A program made the position numbers and the translations under genes. A model generated the notes under the pieces. That model worked only from the letters and a program-made list of their open reading frames with translations. It made no database searches and was not told where the DNA came from. A DNA stretch of 64,000 nucleotides from positions 124,001 through 188,000 of the forward strand of contig CANCER010000002.1 of NCBI GenBank assembly GCA_947375135.1. The letters run 5' to 3'. Below, one piece after another: positions 16,611 to 25,588 of the stretch. Every line of letters starts with the position of its first letter. Positions within the stretch are counted from its first letter, which is position 1. The DNA is from Comamonadaceae bacterium (GTDB lineage Bacteria; Pseudomonadota; Gammaproteobacteria; Burkholderiales; Burkholderiaceae_C).

Positions 16611-17555
16611 ATGACCGACCCCAAAGCCCCCCCCACTTTCCGCCGCGCAGCACCTCCACAGGGGCGCGCACCTATTCCGGCGGGGCAGACCAATACCGCA
16701 GCCATTGGCCCCAACGGCACCATGCGCCTGAACAAGCACATGGCCGAGCAGGGCATGGCGTCGCGTCGCGAGGCCGATGATTGGATTTCCAAGGGTTGGG
16801 TCAAGGTCGACGGCCGCATTGCCGAAATGGGCATGCAGGTAAAGCCCGACGTGCGCATCGAAATCGACAAAGAAGCCAAGGGCCACCAGGCCACCCAGGT
16901 CACCATCCTGATCAATAAGCCCATCGGCCTGGTCAGCGGCCAGGCTGAAGACGGGCACGAGCCTGCCATTACCCTGGTGCAACCGCAAAACCGCTGGAAG
17001 GACGACAACGCGCGCTTCTTCTTCCACGGCAGCCAGCTCAAGAGCCTGGTGCCCGCGGGGCGACTGGACATCGACTCCACCGGCCTGCTGGTGCTCACGC
17101 AGGACGGCCGCGTGGCCCGCCAGCTGATTGGCGAAGACTCGGTGATGGAAAAGGAATACCTGGTGCGCGTGGTCTATACCGGCAAGCCCAACGCGGCTGC
17201 GGGCATGTCCGCCGCTGCCACCTACCCCAGCGTGCCGACCCAGCTCAGCCGCATTGACGACGATGACCCCGTCAGCGCCGACGTCCAGTCCGTGTTCCCG
17301 CAAAGCCAGTTGGCGCTTTTGCGCCACGGCCTGAGCCTGGACGGGCAGGCCCTCAAGCATGCCAAGGTGGAATGGCAAAACCCTGAGCAGCTGCGTTTCG
17401 TGCTCACTGAAGGCAAAAAACGCCAGATCCGCCGCATGTGCGAGCTGGTAGGCCTGAAGGTAGTGGGCCTCAAGCGCGTGCGCATCGGCCGCGTCATGCT
17501 GGGCAATCTGCCCGTGGGGCAGTGGCGCTATCTTTCGCCAGCGGAACGATTCTGA
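16611..17555 (+). CDS. rluF: RsuA/RluF-family rRNA pseudouridine synthase
   Basis: This enzyme isomerises a specific uridine in ribosomal RNA to pseudouridine. An S4 RNA-binding domain (MRLNKHMAEQGMASRREADDW, residues 38-58) is followed by the synthase domain. That domain has the catalytic-aspartate motif AGRLDIDSTGLL near 146-157 and the C-terminal KKRQIRRMCELVGLKV. The 37-residue proline/alanine-rich N-terminal extension is variable. The S4 start and RQIRRMCE ending are closest to RluF (23S U2604), but RluB/RluE/RsuA cannot be excluded. Confidence 0.85.
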   Translation: MTDPKAPPTFRRAAPPQGRAPIPAGQTNTAAIGPNGTMRLNKHMAEQGMASRREADDWISKGWVKVDGRIAEMGMQVKPDVRIEIDKEAKGHQATQVTILINKPIGLVSGQAEDGHEPAITLVQPQNRWKDDNARFFFHGSQLKSLVPAGRLDIDSTGLLVLTQDGRVARQLIGEDSVMEKEYLVRVVYTGKPNAAAGMSAAATYPSVPTQLSRIDDDDPVSADVQSVFPQSQLALLRHGLSLDGQALKHAKVEWQNPEQLRFVLTEGKKRQIRRMCELVGLKVVGLKRVRIGRVMLGNLPVGQWRYLSPAERF

Positions 17556-17636
17556 CCCCGGACGCGACTCCGCGGGGAGGGCGAGCGCAACGCCAAGGCG
17601 CCATCTTTCGCCGCTCCCCTCCTGGAAAATCCGTCT

Positions 17637-17664
17637 CTTGAAAAGTGCGCCGGTGGCCGCAACT
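17637..17664 (+). promoter_or_regulatory. Candidate sigma-32 heat-shock promoter for htpG
   Basis: CTTGAAA at 17637-17643 matches the sigma-32 -35 consensus exactly. After a 13-base spacer, CCGCAACT at 17657-17664 matches CCCCATNT at five of its seven defined positions. Both lie 70-95 bp before the htpG start codon. HtpG is a classic heat-shock gene, which supports the reading. Confidence 0.6.
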
Positions 17665-17731
17665 AGTCTGAGCTTTGGCCGCCAGGCCCTATGAGCCCCC
17701 AACCCCATTGTTTTTGAACCTGATAGAACCT

Positions 17732-19723
17732 ATGAGCAAGCAAACCCTTTCCTTCCAGGCCGAAGTCGCACAACTGCTGCATCTGGTCACCCACTCGCTG
17801 TACTCCAACAAAGAGATCTTCCTGCGGGAGCTGATCTCCAATGCGTCGGACGCCTGCGACAAGCTGCGCTTCGAAGCCATCAACAACAGCGGCCTGTACG
17901 AGAGCGACTCCGAACTCAAGGTACGCGTGGTGCTGGACAAGGATGCCAAGACCCTGACCATTACCGACAACGGCATTGGTCTCTCGCAGCAGGAAGCCAT
18001 TGACAACCTGGGCACCAGCGCCAAGAGCGGCACCAAAGACTTTGTCTCCAAGCTCAGCGGCGACCAGAAGGCCGACTCGCAACTCATCGGCCAGTTCGGC
18101 GTGGGCTTTTACTCCGGCTTCATCGTGGCCGACAAGATCACGGTGGAATCGCGCCGTGCCGGCCTGCCCACGTCTGAGGGCGTGCGCTGGGTCAGCGATG
18201 GTGGCGCCAGCGGTGGCGCGTTTGAGGTGGAGAGCATCGAGCGCGCCGCGCGTGGCACCAGCGTCATCCTGCACCTGCGTGAAGACGCCATGGACTACAC
18301 CCAGAGCTGGAAGGTCAAGGGCATCATCAACAAATACTCCGACCACATCAGCCTGCCCATCCAGATGGAAAAGGAAGAGTGGAAAGACGGCGAGCTGATC
18401 AACGCGGAAGACGAACAAGGCGGCCGCCAGCCCGGCGCCATGCTCAAGACCGGCGAATGGGAAACCGTCAACAAGGCCAATGCCATCTGGAGCCGCCCCA
18501 AGAAGGACGTCACCCAGGAACAGTACGACGACTTCTACAAGCAGATCAGCCACGACTTTGAAGCGCCCCTGGCCCACACGCACAACCGCGTGGAAGGCAG
18601 CACCGAATACACCCAGTTGCTCTACATCCCCGGCAAAGCGCCCATGGACTTGTGGAACCGCGACAAGAAGGGCGGCCTGAAGCTGTATGTGAAACGCGTC
18701 TTCATCATGGACGATGCCGAGGCCCTGCTGCCCACCTACCTGCGCTTCGTCAAGGGCGTGGTGGACTCCGCCGACCTGCCGCTCAATGTGAGCCGCGAGT
18801 TGCTGCAGGAAAGCCGCGACGTCAAAGCCATCCGCGAGGGCTGCACCAAGCGCGTGCTGTCCATGCTGGAAGACCTGGCCAAGAACGACAAGTTGCCACA
18901 GGCTGGTGCCGATGGCGTCACCGATGTCCTGTCGGCTGAAGACAAGGTGGAGGCCGAAAAGAACGCCGGCAAGTACACCAAGTTCTACGCCGAGTTCGGC
19001 GCCGTGCTCAAGGAAGGCCTGGGCGAAGACTTCGGCAACAAAGAGCGTCTGGCCAAGCTGCTGCGCTTTGCCTCCACGCAAAGCGACGCCGCCACCGTGG
19101 CACTGGCCGATTACAAGGCGCGCATGAAGGAAGGGCAGGAGGCGATTTACTACATCACCGCCGACACCCTGGCCGCCGCCAAGAACAGCCCGCAGCTCGA
19201 AGTCTTCAAGAAAAAGGGCATCGAAGTTCTCTTGATGACCGACCGCGTGGACGAGTGGGCATTGAACTACCTGAACGACTTTGACGGCACGCCGATGCAG
19301 AGCGTGGCCAAGGGCGCAGTCGATCTTGGGGCACTGCAGGACGAAACCGAAAAGAAGGCCGCCGAGGAAGCCGCTGAAACCTTCAAACCTCTGCTGGCCA
19401 AGCTGAAAGAAGCACTAAAGGACAAGGCCGAAGACGTGCGCGTCACCACCCGCCTGGTGGACAGCCCGGCCTGCCTGGTGGTGCAGGACCACGGCATGAG
19501 CACGCAGCTCGCCCGCATGCTCAAGCAAGCCGGACAGTCCGCTCCGGAAATGAAGCCGGTGCTGGAAGTGAATGCCGAACATCCGCTGGTGAAAAAGCTG
19601 GACGGCTCGGTGCACTTTAATGACTTGGCCCACATCCTGTTTGACCAAGCGCTGCTGGCTGAAGGCGGCTTGCCGGAAGACCCGGCCGCTTACGTCAAGC
19701 GGGTGAATGCGCTGCTGGTGTAG
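17732..19723 (+). CDS. htpG: Molecular chaperone HtpG (Hsp90)
   Basis: A 663-residue bacterial Hsp90. The start at 17732 ([16 protein letters not shown]) is the usual one; upstream in-frame codons are not conserved-looking. The ATP-binding domain shows [13 protein letters not shown] (about 33-45), DNGIGLS near 82 and [11 protein letters not shown] near 120. Middle-domain motifs include the [19 protein letters not shown] region. The C-terminal dimerisation domain is complete, so the length is normal. HtpG refolds clients in the cytosol with DnaK. A sigma-32-type promoter precedes it and an intrinsic terminator follows. Confidence 0.98.
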   Translation: MSKQTLSFQAEVAQLLHLVTHSLYSNKEIFLRELISNASDACDKLRFEAINNSGLYESDSELKVRVVLDKDAKTLTITDNGIGLSQQEAIDNLGTSAKSGTKDFVSKLSGDQKADSQLIGQFGVGFYSGFIVADKITVESRRAGLPTSEGVRWVSDGGASGGAFEVESIERAARGTSVILHLREDAMDYTQSWKVKGIINKYSDHISLPIQMEKEEWKDGELINAEDEQGGRQPGAMLKTGEWETVNKANAIWSRPKKDVTQEQYDDFYKQISHDFEAPLAHTHNRVEGSTEYTQLLYIPGKAPMDLWNRDKKGGLKLYVKRVFIMDDAEALLPTYLRFVKGVVDSADLPLNVSRELLQESRDVKAIREGCTKRVLSMLEDLAKNDKLPQAGADGVTDVLSAEDKVEAEKNAGKYTKFYAEFGAVLKEGLGEDFGNKERLAKLLRFASTQSDAATVALADYKARMKEGQEAIYYITADTLAAAKNSPQLEVFKKKGIEVLLMTDRVDEWALNYLNDFDGTPMQSVAKGAVDLGALQDETEKKAAEEAAETFKPLLAKLKEALKDKAEDVRVTTRLVDSPACLVVQDHGMSTQLARMLKQAGQSAPEMKPVLEVNAEHPLVKKLDGSVHFNDLAHILFDQALLAEGGLPEDPAAYVKRVNALLV

Positions 19724-19740
19724 GCCCGCGCAAGGCGATT

Positions 19741-19770
19741 AGAAAAAGGGACCTTCGGGTCCCTTTTTTC
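19741..19770 (+). terminator. Rho-independent terminator after htpG
   Basis: An A-tract leads into AGGGACC-TTCG-GGTCCCT followed by TTTTT. The 7-bp stem with UUCG tetraloop and U-run is a textbook terminator. The mirrored A-run means it could also stop transcripts coming from the tonB side. Confidence 0.93.
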
Positions 19771-19847
19771 TGCCTTCACGGGCGATGAGGCGTGTTGGTC
19801 TGCGCATCGCCACCGGGATGCCCCCGGCAATACTGCAGGGCCGCTCC

Positions 19848-20522
19848 TCAGTCTTCAAACTTGAAAACAAAGTCCTGCGTGGCCAACACCTCGCCGGTGC
19901 CGGACTGGCATTTGTACTGCAGCATGGCGGCGCGCACGGCCTGGTGAAACACCTTGGGGCCGGAGAGGATGGTGACTTCCGCCACAGCGCCGTTGCGGAT
20001 GAGTGCCTGTGCCCGAACCACGCCCTGCGTCCCCTCCTGCAAGGCCCTGCGCGGCATATCGGGTGCGACCTGGACAGGGCAAGCCACCTTGATGTCGGTT
20101 CGTGTTGGTGCGACCGGTGCCGCAGGCGCAGCCACCGGTGCGGGCGGCGGCGGTGCAATGACGGCCGGGGTGGGCGGCGGCTTGGCCACCGACTCAATGA
20201 CCGGCGCCGTGCTGGTGACGGGCGGCGCCACATCGGGAGGCGGCACAAAGGGCGGCGGTGGCGCATCCAGCTTGGGTGCCTGCTGCGGCTTGGCGATTTC
20301 TTTGGGCGGTGGAGGGGGTGGCGGTGGCGCAGGGGGAATGATGATGTCTTCAATCAGCACCGCCTGCAGCGGCTTTTTGACCCTCTCGAAGGCGGTGCGC
20401 GCCGTGCCGTTGACCAGCGCATAGGCCACCAGCAGGTGCAGCACGATGACCACGCCGATGCCCGCCATGCGCCGCGACGGGTCCCGCGGGCGGTATTGGG
20501 GATGCCGTCCGATGGCGTTCAT
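19848..20522 (-). CDS. tonB: TonB family energy-transducing protein
   Basis: A 224-residue protein from the ATG at 20522, which overlaps the exbD stop (ATGA). It has a short cytoplasmic N-terminus, a single anchor helix (AGIGVVIVLHLLVAYALV, about 22-39) and a long proline-rich rigid segment (PPAPPPPPPPPK). The C-terminal TonB domain (about 145-224) includes VVRAQALIRNGAVAEVTIL. It transmits the proton-motive force from ExbB-ExbD to outer-membrane receptors. No TonB-dependent receptor gene is in the window. The clustered ExbB partner is deleted (see 21392), so it must use another ExbB or be idle. Confidence 0.9.
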   Translation of the reverse strand: MNAIGRHPQYRPRDPSRRMAGIGVVIVLHLLVAYALVNGTARTAFERVKKPLQAVLIEDIIIPPAPPPPPPPPKEIAKPQQAPKLDAPPPPFVPPPDVAPPVTSTAPVIESVAKPPPTPAVIAPPPPAPVAAPAAPVAPTRTDIKVACPVQVAPDMPRRALQEGTQGVVRAQALIRNGAVAEVTILSGPKVFHQAVRAAMLQYKCQSGTGEVLATQDFVFKFED

Positions 20523-20947
20523 GGCACAAACTGCTCGCTGCCGATCACGGCAATTTTGGTCAAGCCCTTGCGTTTGGCGGTGGAGATCACATTCGCAAAA
20601 ATGGCGTACTGCGCATTCTTGTTGGGGCGGATGTGCACCTCCGGCTGCAGCGGCCATTGCGTCAGCTGCACCATGTCCTGCTCCAGCTCAGCGGCGCTGA
20701 CCGGGCGGCCCTGCCAGAACACCGCACCCTTCGCATCAATATCAATCTGGATTTTTTCCGGCTTGACCTGGTTGACCGGCGGCTTGCCCACCGGCATGTC
20801 CATGCTCACGGCATGCAGCTGGATCGGGATGGTGATGATCAGCATCACCAGCAGCACCAGCATCACATCAATCAGCGGGGTGGTGTTGATGTCCATCATC
20901 AGTTCTGGATCGTCCGACGCTGAAGGGGAACCGATTTGCATGGCCAT
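20519..20947 (-). CDS. exbD: Biopolymer transport protein ExbD (second copy)
   Basis: A 142-residue ExbD with the diagnostic start of the transmembrane helix, MMDINTTPLIDVMLVLLVMLIITIP. This includes the proton-carrying Asp in LIDVMLV. A periplasmic domain of about 95 residues follows. It overlaps tonB by four bases and lies 11 bp after another exbD. Two non-identical ExbD proteins in one cluster are common in betaproteobacteria. ExbD needs ExbB to form the motor, and the cluster's ExbB is truncated. Confidence 0.93.
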   Translation of the reverse strand: MAMQIGSPSASDDPELMMDINTTPLIDVMLVLLVMLIITIPIQLHAVSMDMPVGKPPVNQVKPEKIQIDIDAKGAVFWQGRPVSAAELEQDMVQLTQWPLQPEVHIRPNKNAQYAIFANVISTAKRKGLTKIAVIGSEQFVP

Positions 20948-20958
20948 GGGTATTTTCC

Positions 20959-21387
20959 TTATCCGCCCTGCGCCGGCGGCTCGGTGATGAAGGCCACCTT
21001 GACAATGCCGGCCCGCTGGCAGGCATAAATGATCTTGCCCACACCCTCGTAGCGCGCGGCCATGTCGCCACGGATTTGCACTTCCGGCTGCGGGTCGGCC
21101 TTGGCGACCGTTTTGAGCTTGTCGACCAGCGCCTCGACGCTGCTGATTTTGGCGTCGTACCAGAAGAGGTTGCCGGCACTGTCCACCGAAATAATGACGT
21201 TCTCCGGCTTGGTCTGGCGCGCCTCAATGCGCTCCTTGGGCAAGGTCACCGGGATCGAGGTGGTGACCACCGGAATCGTGATCAGGAAGATGATCAGCAG
21301 CACCAGCATCACATCCACCAGCGGCGTGGTGTTGATGCTGGCGATCACGGCGTCGTCCCCCTCACTGCCGCCGACTTGCATGGACAT
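20959..21387 (-). CDS. exbD: Biopolymer transport protein ExbD (first copy)
   Basis: A 142-residue ExbD starting at 21387 (MSMQVGGSEGDDAVIASINTTP). The conserved helix is SINTTPLVDVMLVLLIIFLITIPVV, with the essential Asp in LVDVMLV. The periplasmic part ends AGIVKVAFITEPPAQGG. The start given here is preferred over an upstream one because it matches the usual ExbD length and lies 4 bp from the exbB-remnant stop. It differs from the second copy in most surface positions, so the pair is an old duplication. Confidence 0.93.
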   Translation of the reverse strand: MSMQVGGSEGDDAVIASINTTPLVDVMLVLLIIFLITIPVVTTSIPVTLPKERIEARQTKPENVIISVDSAGNLFWYDAKISSVEALVDKLKTVAKADPQPEVQIRGDMAARYEGVGKIIYACQRAGIVKVAFITEPPAQGG

Positions 21388-21391
21388 GGCT

Positions 21392-21673
21392 TCAGGCCTT
21401 GGCGGCGCCGCGCAGGAGAACGGCATGCAGATCGCCGCCAAAGCTGCGCACATCGTCCATCACCGCCTTGTTGCGCCGCACCAGCCAGTTGTAGGACAGC
21501 ACGGTCTTGGTGATGGCGTCGGAGGTTTTCCACAGGGCTTCCATACCGCAGGGATTGGCGCTGGCGGCGGTTCCGGACTGGGCCATGGCCGCAGGCCCTG
21601 CACACAGCACCCCCGTTGCCAGACCCAGAGCCAGGAAGAAGCGGCGCACCGCTGGAAGAAATGGACTTTGCAC
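21392..21673 (-). pseudogene. exbB: ExbB with in-frame internal deletion (membrane core missing)
   Basis: The 93-residue frame starts with a signal-like segment (MQSPFLPAVRRFFLALGLATG, cleavage near AMA), then NPCGMEALWKTSDAITKTV. This is the periplasmic N-terminal part of long ExbB proteins. It passes directly into LSYNWLVRRNKAVMDDVRSF and GGDLHAVLL, which is the C-terminal tail of ExbB. Everything that normally lies between is absent: TM1, the cytoplasmic loop, and TM2-TM3 with the proton-path residues, about 170 or more residues. The reading frame survives, so a peptide may be made, but it cannot form the ExbB channel. The recognition is from family knowledge, without alignment. Confidence 0.65.
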
Positions 21674-21822
21674 GATTATTTTTTGCCCAAAAAAGTCGAC
21701 CCGTTATTCGATGGCTGTGCCAGAGGGCGTTGTCTGCTGGTGGAAAAATTATAGGGGGCTTCGCCATGGCCCCGGCCTGCGCGGCAAATTTAAGCTTTTT
21801 CGCCAGGCGCGCAAGCGCCCAT

Positions 21823-22974
21823 TCAGCGCGACTGCGCACAACACGCCAGCAAGGGCTGCAGCACACTGGCACCCAGCTTGCGCGAGCGTTCACCGTTCCA
21901 GCCCACCGCCGGGTCGGGCAGCTTGGCGTTGTCCTTGAAAGGCATTTCAATGGTGAAGGCCAGACAGCCGAATTGCCGGGCGATCCAGTTGGTAGCCAGC
22001 GTGGGGTTGGCCGCGCCGGGCGCGCAGACCCCATAGTTCACCGTGTCCTGGAAGTCCGGGCAACTGGCCAACCACGCCGCCTTGAACACGCGCTCCCGTT
22101 CGGCCGTGCGCGGCGAATAGCCGGTAGTGCCTTCGGAGCCCACCACAAAGTTATAGGGCAGGCCCTCGTCGCCATGCACATCCAGGCACACATCCACACC
22201 CGTATCCAGCATCTTGCGGCGCACCACAAAGACCTCGGGTGCGCGCTGCGGGGTGGCATCCATCCACTCCCGGTTCAGGTTGGCACCGGCTGCATTGGTG
22301 CGCAAATTGCCCAGTACGGCGCCGTCGGGATTCATGTTCGGCACCACATGGAACACGCACTGCTGCAACAGGCTGCGCGACACCGAGTCGCGGCCATCGA
22401 GCAGTCGCTCCAGCAGACCCTCCACAAACCACTCGGCCATGCTCTCGCCAGGGTGCTGGCGCGCAATCACCCAGACCTTCTTTTTTGCGGCAAGGGGGGT
22501 GGCACTGCTGGCATCGGTTATGCGCAAGAGTGCCATGTCGCGCCCCTGGCCGCTCAGGCCCAGATGCTCCTGCGTCACGTGCGGCGAGGCGGATGCGGAG
22601 CCCAGCAGGTCAAGGTGCCGCTCCCAGGAATAGGGCTCGAAGTAGGCAAAGTACATGCACTGCGTCTGGGGCGTGGTGCGCGCCGTCAACACCTGGCCGT
22701 CATACGTGGTGTCGATGCGAAACCAGTGCCGCCGGTCGTGGCTGGCCACCACCGCATAACCTTCCCAGCCCTTGGGATAGGCGCATTGGCCTGCGTTGAG
22801 AAACTTCAGCACCACCGCCACACCGGCGGCACCCTGCAGACTGAAGTGAAACCACTGCGCGAATGCGCTGGCATTGTCCTGGCGGATGTGGAGTTGGATG
22901 TCGCGCGGGTCACTCAGACTGAGAACTTCAATCGCGCCCGAATCGAAAGCTGTGGAAATATGCAGAGCGGTCAT
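21823..22974 (-). CDS. M14 family zinc carboxypeptidase, cytosolic carboxypeptidase-like
   Basis: A 383-residue protein from 22974 (MTALHISTAFDSGAIEVLSL). It has an N-terminal beta-rich domain (about 1-120, with YFAYFEPYSWERH), as in cytosolic carboxypeptidases, then the M14 catalytic domain. Zinc ligands are visible as HPGES (His and Glu) and DVHGDEG (His). The substrate-binding NPDGAVLGNLRTNAAGANLNREW and the catalytic glutamate in FTIEMPF are present. There is no signal peptide, so it acts in the cytosol. Eukaryotic relatives remove C-terminal glutamates; the bacterial substrate is unknown. The gene stands alone. Confidence 0.88.
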   Translation of the reverse strand: MTALHISTAFDSGAIEVLSLSDPRDIQLHIRQDNASAFAQWFHFSLQGAAGVAVVLKFLNAGQCAYPKGWEGYAVVASHDRRHWFRIDTTYDGQVLTARTTPQTQCMYFAYFEPYSWERHLDLLGSASASPHVTQEHLGLSGQGRDMALLRITDASSATPLAAKKKVWVIARQHPGESMAEWFVEGLLERLLDGRDSVSRSLLQQCVFHVVPNMNPDGAVLGNLRTNAAGANLNREWMDATPQRAPEVFVVRRKMLDTGVDVCLDVHGDEGLPYNFVVGSEGTTGYSPRTAERERVFKAAWLASCPDFQDTVNYGVCAPGAANPTLATNWIARQFGCLAFTIEMPFKDNAKLPDPAVGWNGERSRKLGASVLQPLLACCAQSR

Positions 22975-23232
22975 GGGCGGAATACTTTCGCGGGGTGGGG
23001 AAGGTGCCCGGGTCGGGCCGTTCCATTGTAGGGACCGCAGTGTCAGCCCAGGGCCTGGGGCCCCATCCTCAGGTGGCCAATTCCACCCAGGCCTGCAGAC
23101 TGCGGCGCCACCCCTCCACTTCGGGCCACTTGCACCGCGCATCCAACCTGCCGGGACACACCATGCATGCATCTGCACATCGACCACCCGCGCCCTGCGT
23201 TCGGCCTGGCCTGTGCCCTTGCGCGCCCCGGG

Positions 23233-24729
23233 TCAGCCCGCCTCCACCGCCTTGACCAGTTGCCCGGGCTTGGGCTCGCCGCCACCGTAGACGCCATTGA
23301 TCAGGCGCAACTGCTGCTCGGCATTGGACAGCGGCGAGCGCTTGGCCAACTCGGCAAAACCGCCCTTGGGATAGGCCACCAGTTTGAGGGTCCAGGGCTT
23401 GCCAGCGACCTTGTCCTGCGTACTCAACGCGCGAAAACTGCCCTCGGCCTCGCGCAGGCCGGCGCGGTTAGCCTGCAGGGTGGCTGCGTCTTTGGCGGCT
23501 TGCTGCAGCACATAGATCTTGCTGTCCGGGCCGTTGACCAGGGTGAAGTCCAGGGGCTGGGTCTTGCCCTGCGCATCCTGGCGCGCGCCGCTAAAGCGGG
23601 TGGCCTGCAGGCCGTTGATGGTGGCGGCCTCGGTCCTGCCCTGCGTGGGCTTGAAGCCGTTTTTAATGACCTCGGCGTGGGTCTTGCCTGCGGTGGGCGG
23701 CACCGGTTTGAGCAGCAGGGCGGCATCACCCGCGGCATTCACCACCGTCAGTTGCTCGGCGCTGTTCTGGATGCGCCAGCCCACTGGAGCGGTCAGCGCG
23801 ATGCCCAATGCGCTGTGGTAGAAGTTGCGGCCGCGCACCAGGCCCTGATCGGCGCTCTCGCCATAGGCCATGCCGGCAATCACCTTGAGGTAGCGCTCAT
23901 GGCCGTCATCGACATACCGGGTGCTCTTGCCGTACTGGGCCGCGCGCTCCTTGATCTGCTGCAGGCGCTGGTCATTCGACGGGTGCGATGCCAGCCAGCC
24001 GCCACCCGTGGGGGCAGGCTTGCCCTCGGCCTTGGCCTGGTCGGCGGCGTAGCGCTCCTGGCTCTTGAGCACGTTAATCACCTCCACCATGTTTTGCGGG
24101 TCGTAGCGGTTGCGCGCCAGGTACTCCGCACCCAGTCCGTCGGCCTGCAACTCCTGATCCCGTCCGTAGGAGGCGATATACCCGGCGGCCACGGTTTGCG
24201 ACACCTGGTTGGCCAGTTGGCCGGCGCCGCCTACACCCTGGCTCTCCAGCACGGCGCCCAGAATGTTGGCAGCGAACACACCCAGACCGGCATGCTGCTG
24301 GCTGGTGGCGCGCTGCGCGCCATGCCGTGCGGTGACGTGGCCGATCTCATGGCCCATCACGCCGGCCAGGTCGGCCTCGTTGTCGAGGTACGCCATGATG
24401 CCGCGCGTCACATAGACATAGCCGCCGGGCAGTGCAAAAGCATTGATCTCGGGGCTGTCGAGCACGGTGAAATGCCATTGCAGGTTGGTACGGTGCGACT
24501 GCGCGGCCAGACGCTGGCCCAGCGCGTTCACATAGTCCTGCACACCTTTGTTGGCATAGACGCTGTATTCCTGGAGCACCTGCTGGTGGGCCTTGGCGCC
24601 TTCGGCGATTTCCTGTTCCTCACTCATGGCCGACATCTCGGTCTCGCCGCTGACCGGATTCACCACGGCGGTGCCGCAGGCGCACAGCAGGGCCAGGCTC
24701 AGGGCGGCGGGTAGCAACTTCAAACGCAT
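23233..24729 (-). CDS. M48 family metalloprotease lipoprotein
   Basis: A 498-residue predicted lipoprotein. The signal MRLKLLPAALSLALLCAC has its lipid-attachment Cys at residue 18. The M48 zinc site is GHEIGHVTARH (HExxH) near 130, with the third ligand Glu in QELQADGLGAEYL. The C-terminal ~200 residues form a separate domain (GRNFYHSALGIALTAPVGW onward) typical of periplasmic M48 proteins such as BepA/YggG relatives. It would act in the periplasm on misfolded outer-membrane proteins. BepA itself ends in TPRs, and none are evident here. Confidence 0.9.
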   Translation of the reverse strand: MRLKLLPAALSLALLCACGTAVVNPVSGETEMSAMSEEQEIAEGAKAHQQVLQEYSVYANKGVQDYVNALGQRLAAQSHRTNLQWHFTVLDSPEINAFALPGGYVYVTRGIMAYLDNEADLAGVMGHEIGHVTARHGAQRATSQQHAGLGVFAANILGAVLESQGVGGAGQLANQVSQTVAAGYIASYGRDQELQADGLGAEYLARNRYDPQNMVEVINVLKSQERYAADQAKAEGKPAPTGGGWLASHPSNDQRLQQIKERAAQYGKSTRYVDDGHERYLKVIAGMAYGESADQGLVRGRNFYHSALGIALTAPVGWRIQNSAEQLTVVNAAGDAALLLKPVPPTAGKTHAEVIKNGFKPTQGRTEAATINGLQATRFSGARQDAQGKTQPLDFTLVNGPDSKIYVLQQAAKDAATLQANRAGLREAEGSFRALSTQDKVAGKPWTLKLVAYPKGGFAELAKRSPLSNAEQQLRLINGVYGGGEPKPGQLVKAVEAG

Positions 24730-24799
24730 ACAAACCTCTCTCGGGGAGTGCCATCAATGCCGGCCATTCTAGAGAACGCCATGCAGCAGACGCCAGGAG

Positions 24800-25417
24800 T
24801 CAGATACGCTGCCCGGGCCCATGCACTTGCACATAGGCCGCCTGCTGCGCCACAAAGCCCTGAAAGGCCTGCAGCAGCGGCTGGTAGCGCCGGGCGTCAC
24901 CCTGCACCTGCGCCAGCGCGGCACAGGTGGCCTCCAGGGTGGAGAGCTGCCCCGGTTGGTGGGCCTTGCGGATGGTGTAGAGCGACACCAGCGAATCGTC
25001 CAGCGACAAGCGCGGCAAGGCTTGCAGCAGCGGGCACCTGTGCAGCATCTTGCGGCTCTTGCGCCAGGTGGCATCCAGCACCACCAACCGCACTTCAGAG
25101 GGATCGGCGAGCTGCGCGGCGTCCAGCGCTGCCGGGGCTGCGTGCCCGGCATAGCCGGTGGGCGGGTACAGCAGCACCGTGTACTTGGGCTCCTGCAGGG
25201 CCGCATGCAAGGCTTGGTCATCCAACACTTCGCCGACCAACAGGCGGCTGTGCGGAAGGCAGCGGTGCAACAAGCCGGCGCTGTTCTTGGCGTGCTGCAC
25301 CTCCAGCGGGTGCTGCAGGATCAGCACCTCCGTGGGCTGCACGACCGGCGTCACCCAGCGGCAAATACAGGTGCTTTGCGGACGCGCGCACCGGAGGCAG
25401 AGGAGGCGTTTATTCAC
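24800..25417 (-). CDS. DTW-domain protein, likely tRNA-uridine aminocarboxypropyltransferase
   Basis: A 205-residue protein with a GTG start at 25417 (VNKRLLCLRCARPQSTCICRW). The start is chosen because the C-x2-C-x6-C-x-C zinc site begins only six residues in. The DTW motif is present as VVLDATWRKSRKMLHRCPLLQ near 117-137, followed by SLYTIRKAHQPGQLSTLEA. E. coli YfiP (TapT) uses SAM to make acp3U47 in tRNA variable loops. Length fits. A much longer frame continues upstream but that part is antisense to dbpA. Confidence 0.85.
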   Translation of the reverse strand: MNKRLLCLRCARPQSTCICRWVTPVVQPTEVLILQHPLEVQHAKNSAGLLHRCLPHSRLLVGEVLDDQALHAALQEPKYTVLLYPPTGYAGHAAPAALDAAQLADPSEVRLVVLDATWRKSRKMLHRCPLLQALPRLSLDDSLVSLYTIRKAHQPGQLSTLEATCAALAQVQGDARRYQPLLQAFQGFVAQQAAYVQVHGPGQRI

Positions 25418-25588
25418 GCGCGCCGGCCCTGTGGCAAGGCCGATAGAAGGGAGGGCAGGAGTAGCACGGACGGGGTGCAGGCAGGGCACGGGTTGAAAAG
25501 GCCAGTGTAGCTGCGGCTCCTGTGCCGCTTTGCAGGGCCCCTGCCGGCAGGTTTCGGGGCAAGCGGGGCCGGCACCGATAATCCCCCC

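Noticed and set aside
17663..19081. 472-codon minus-strand open frame
   Set aside because: Antisense shadow of htpG; composition (His, Gly, Val, Gln rich) typical of reverse reading of GC-rich genes.
21616..23031. 471-codon plus-strand open frame
   Set aside because: Antisense to the M14 carboxypeptidase, whose zinc ligands are all present.
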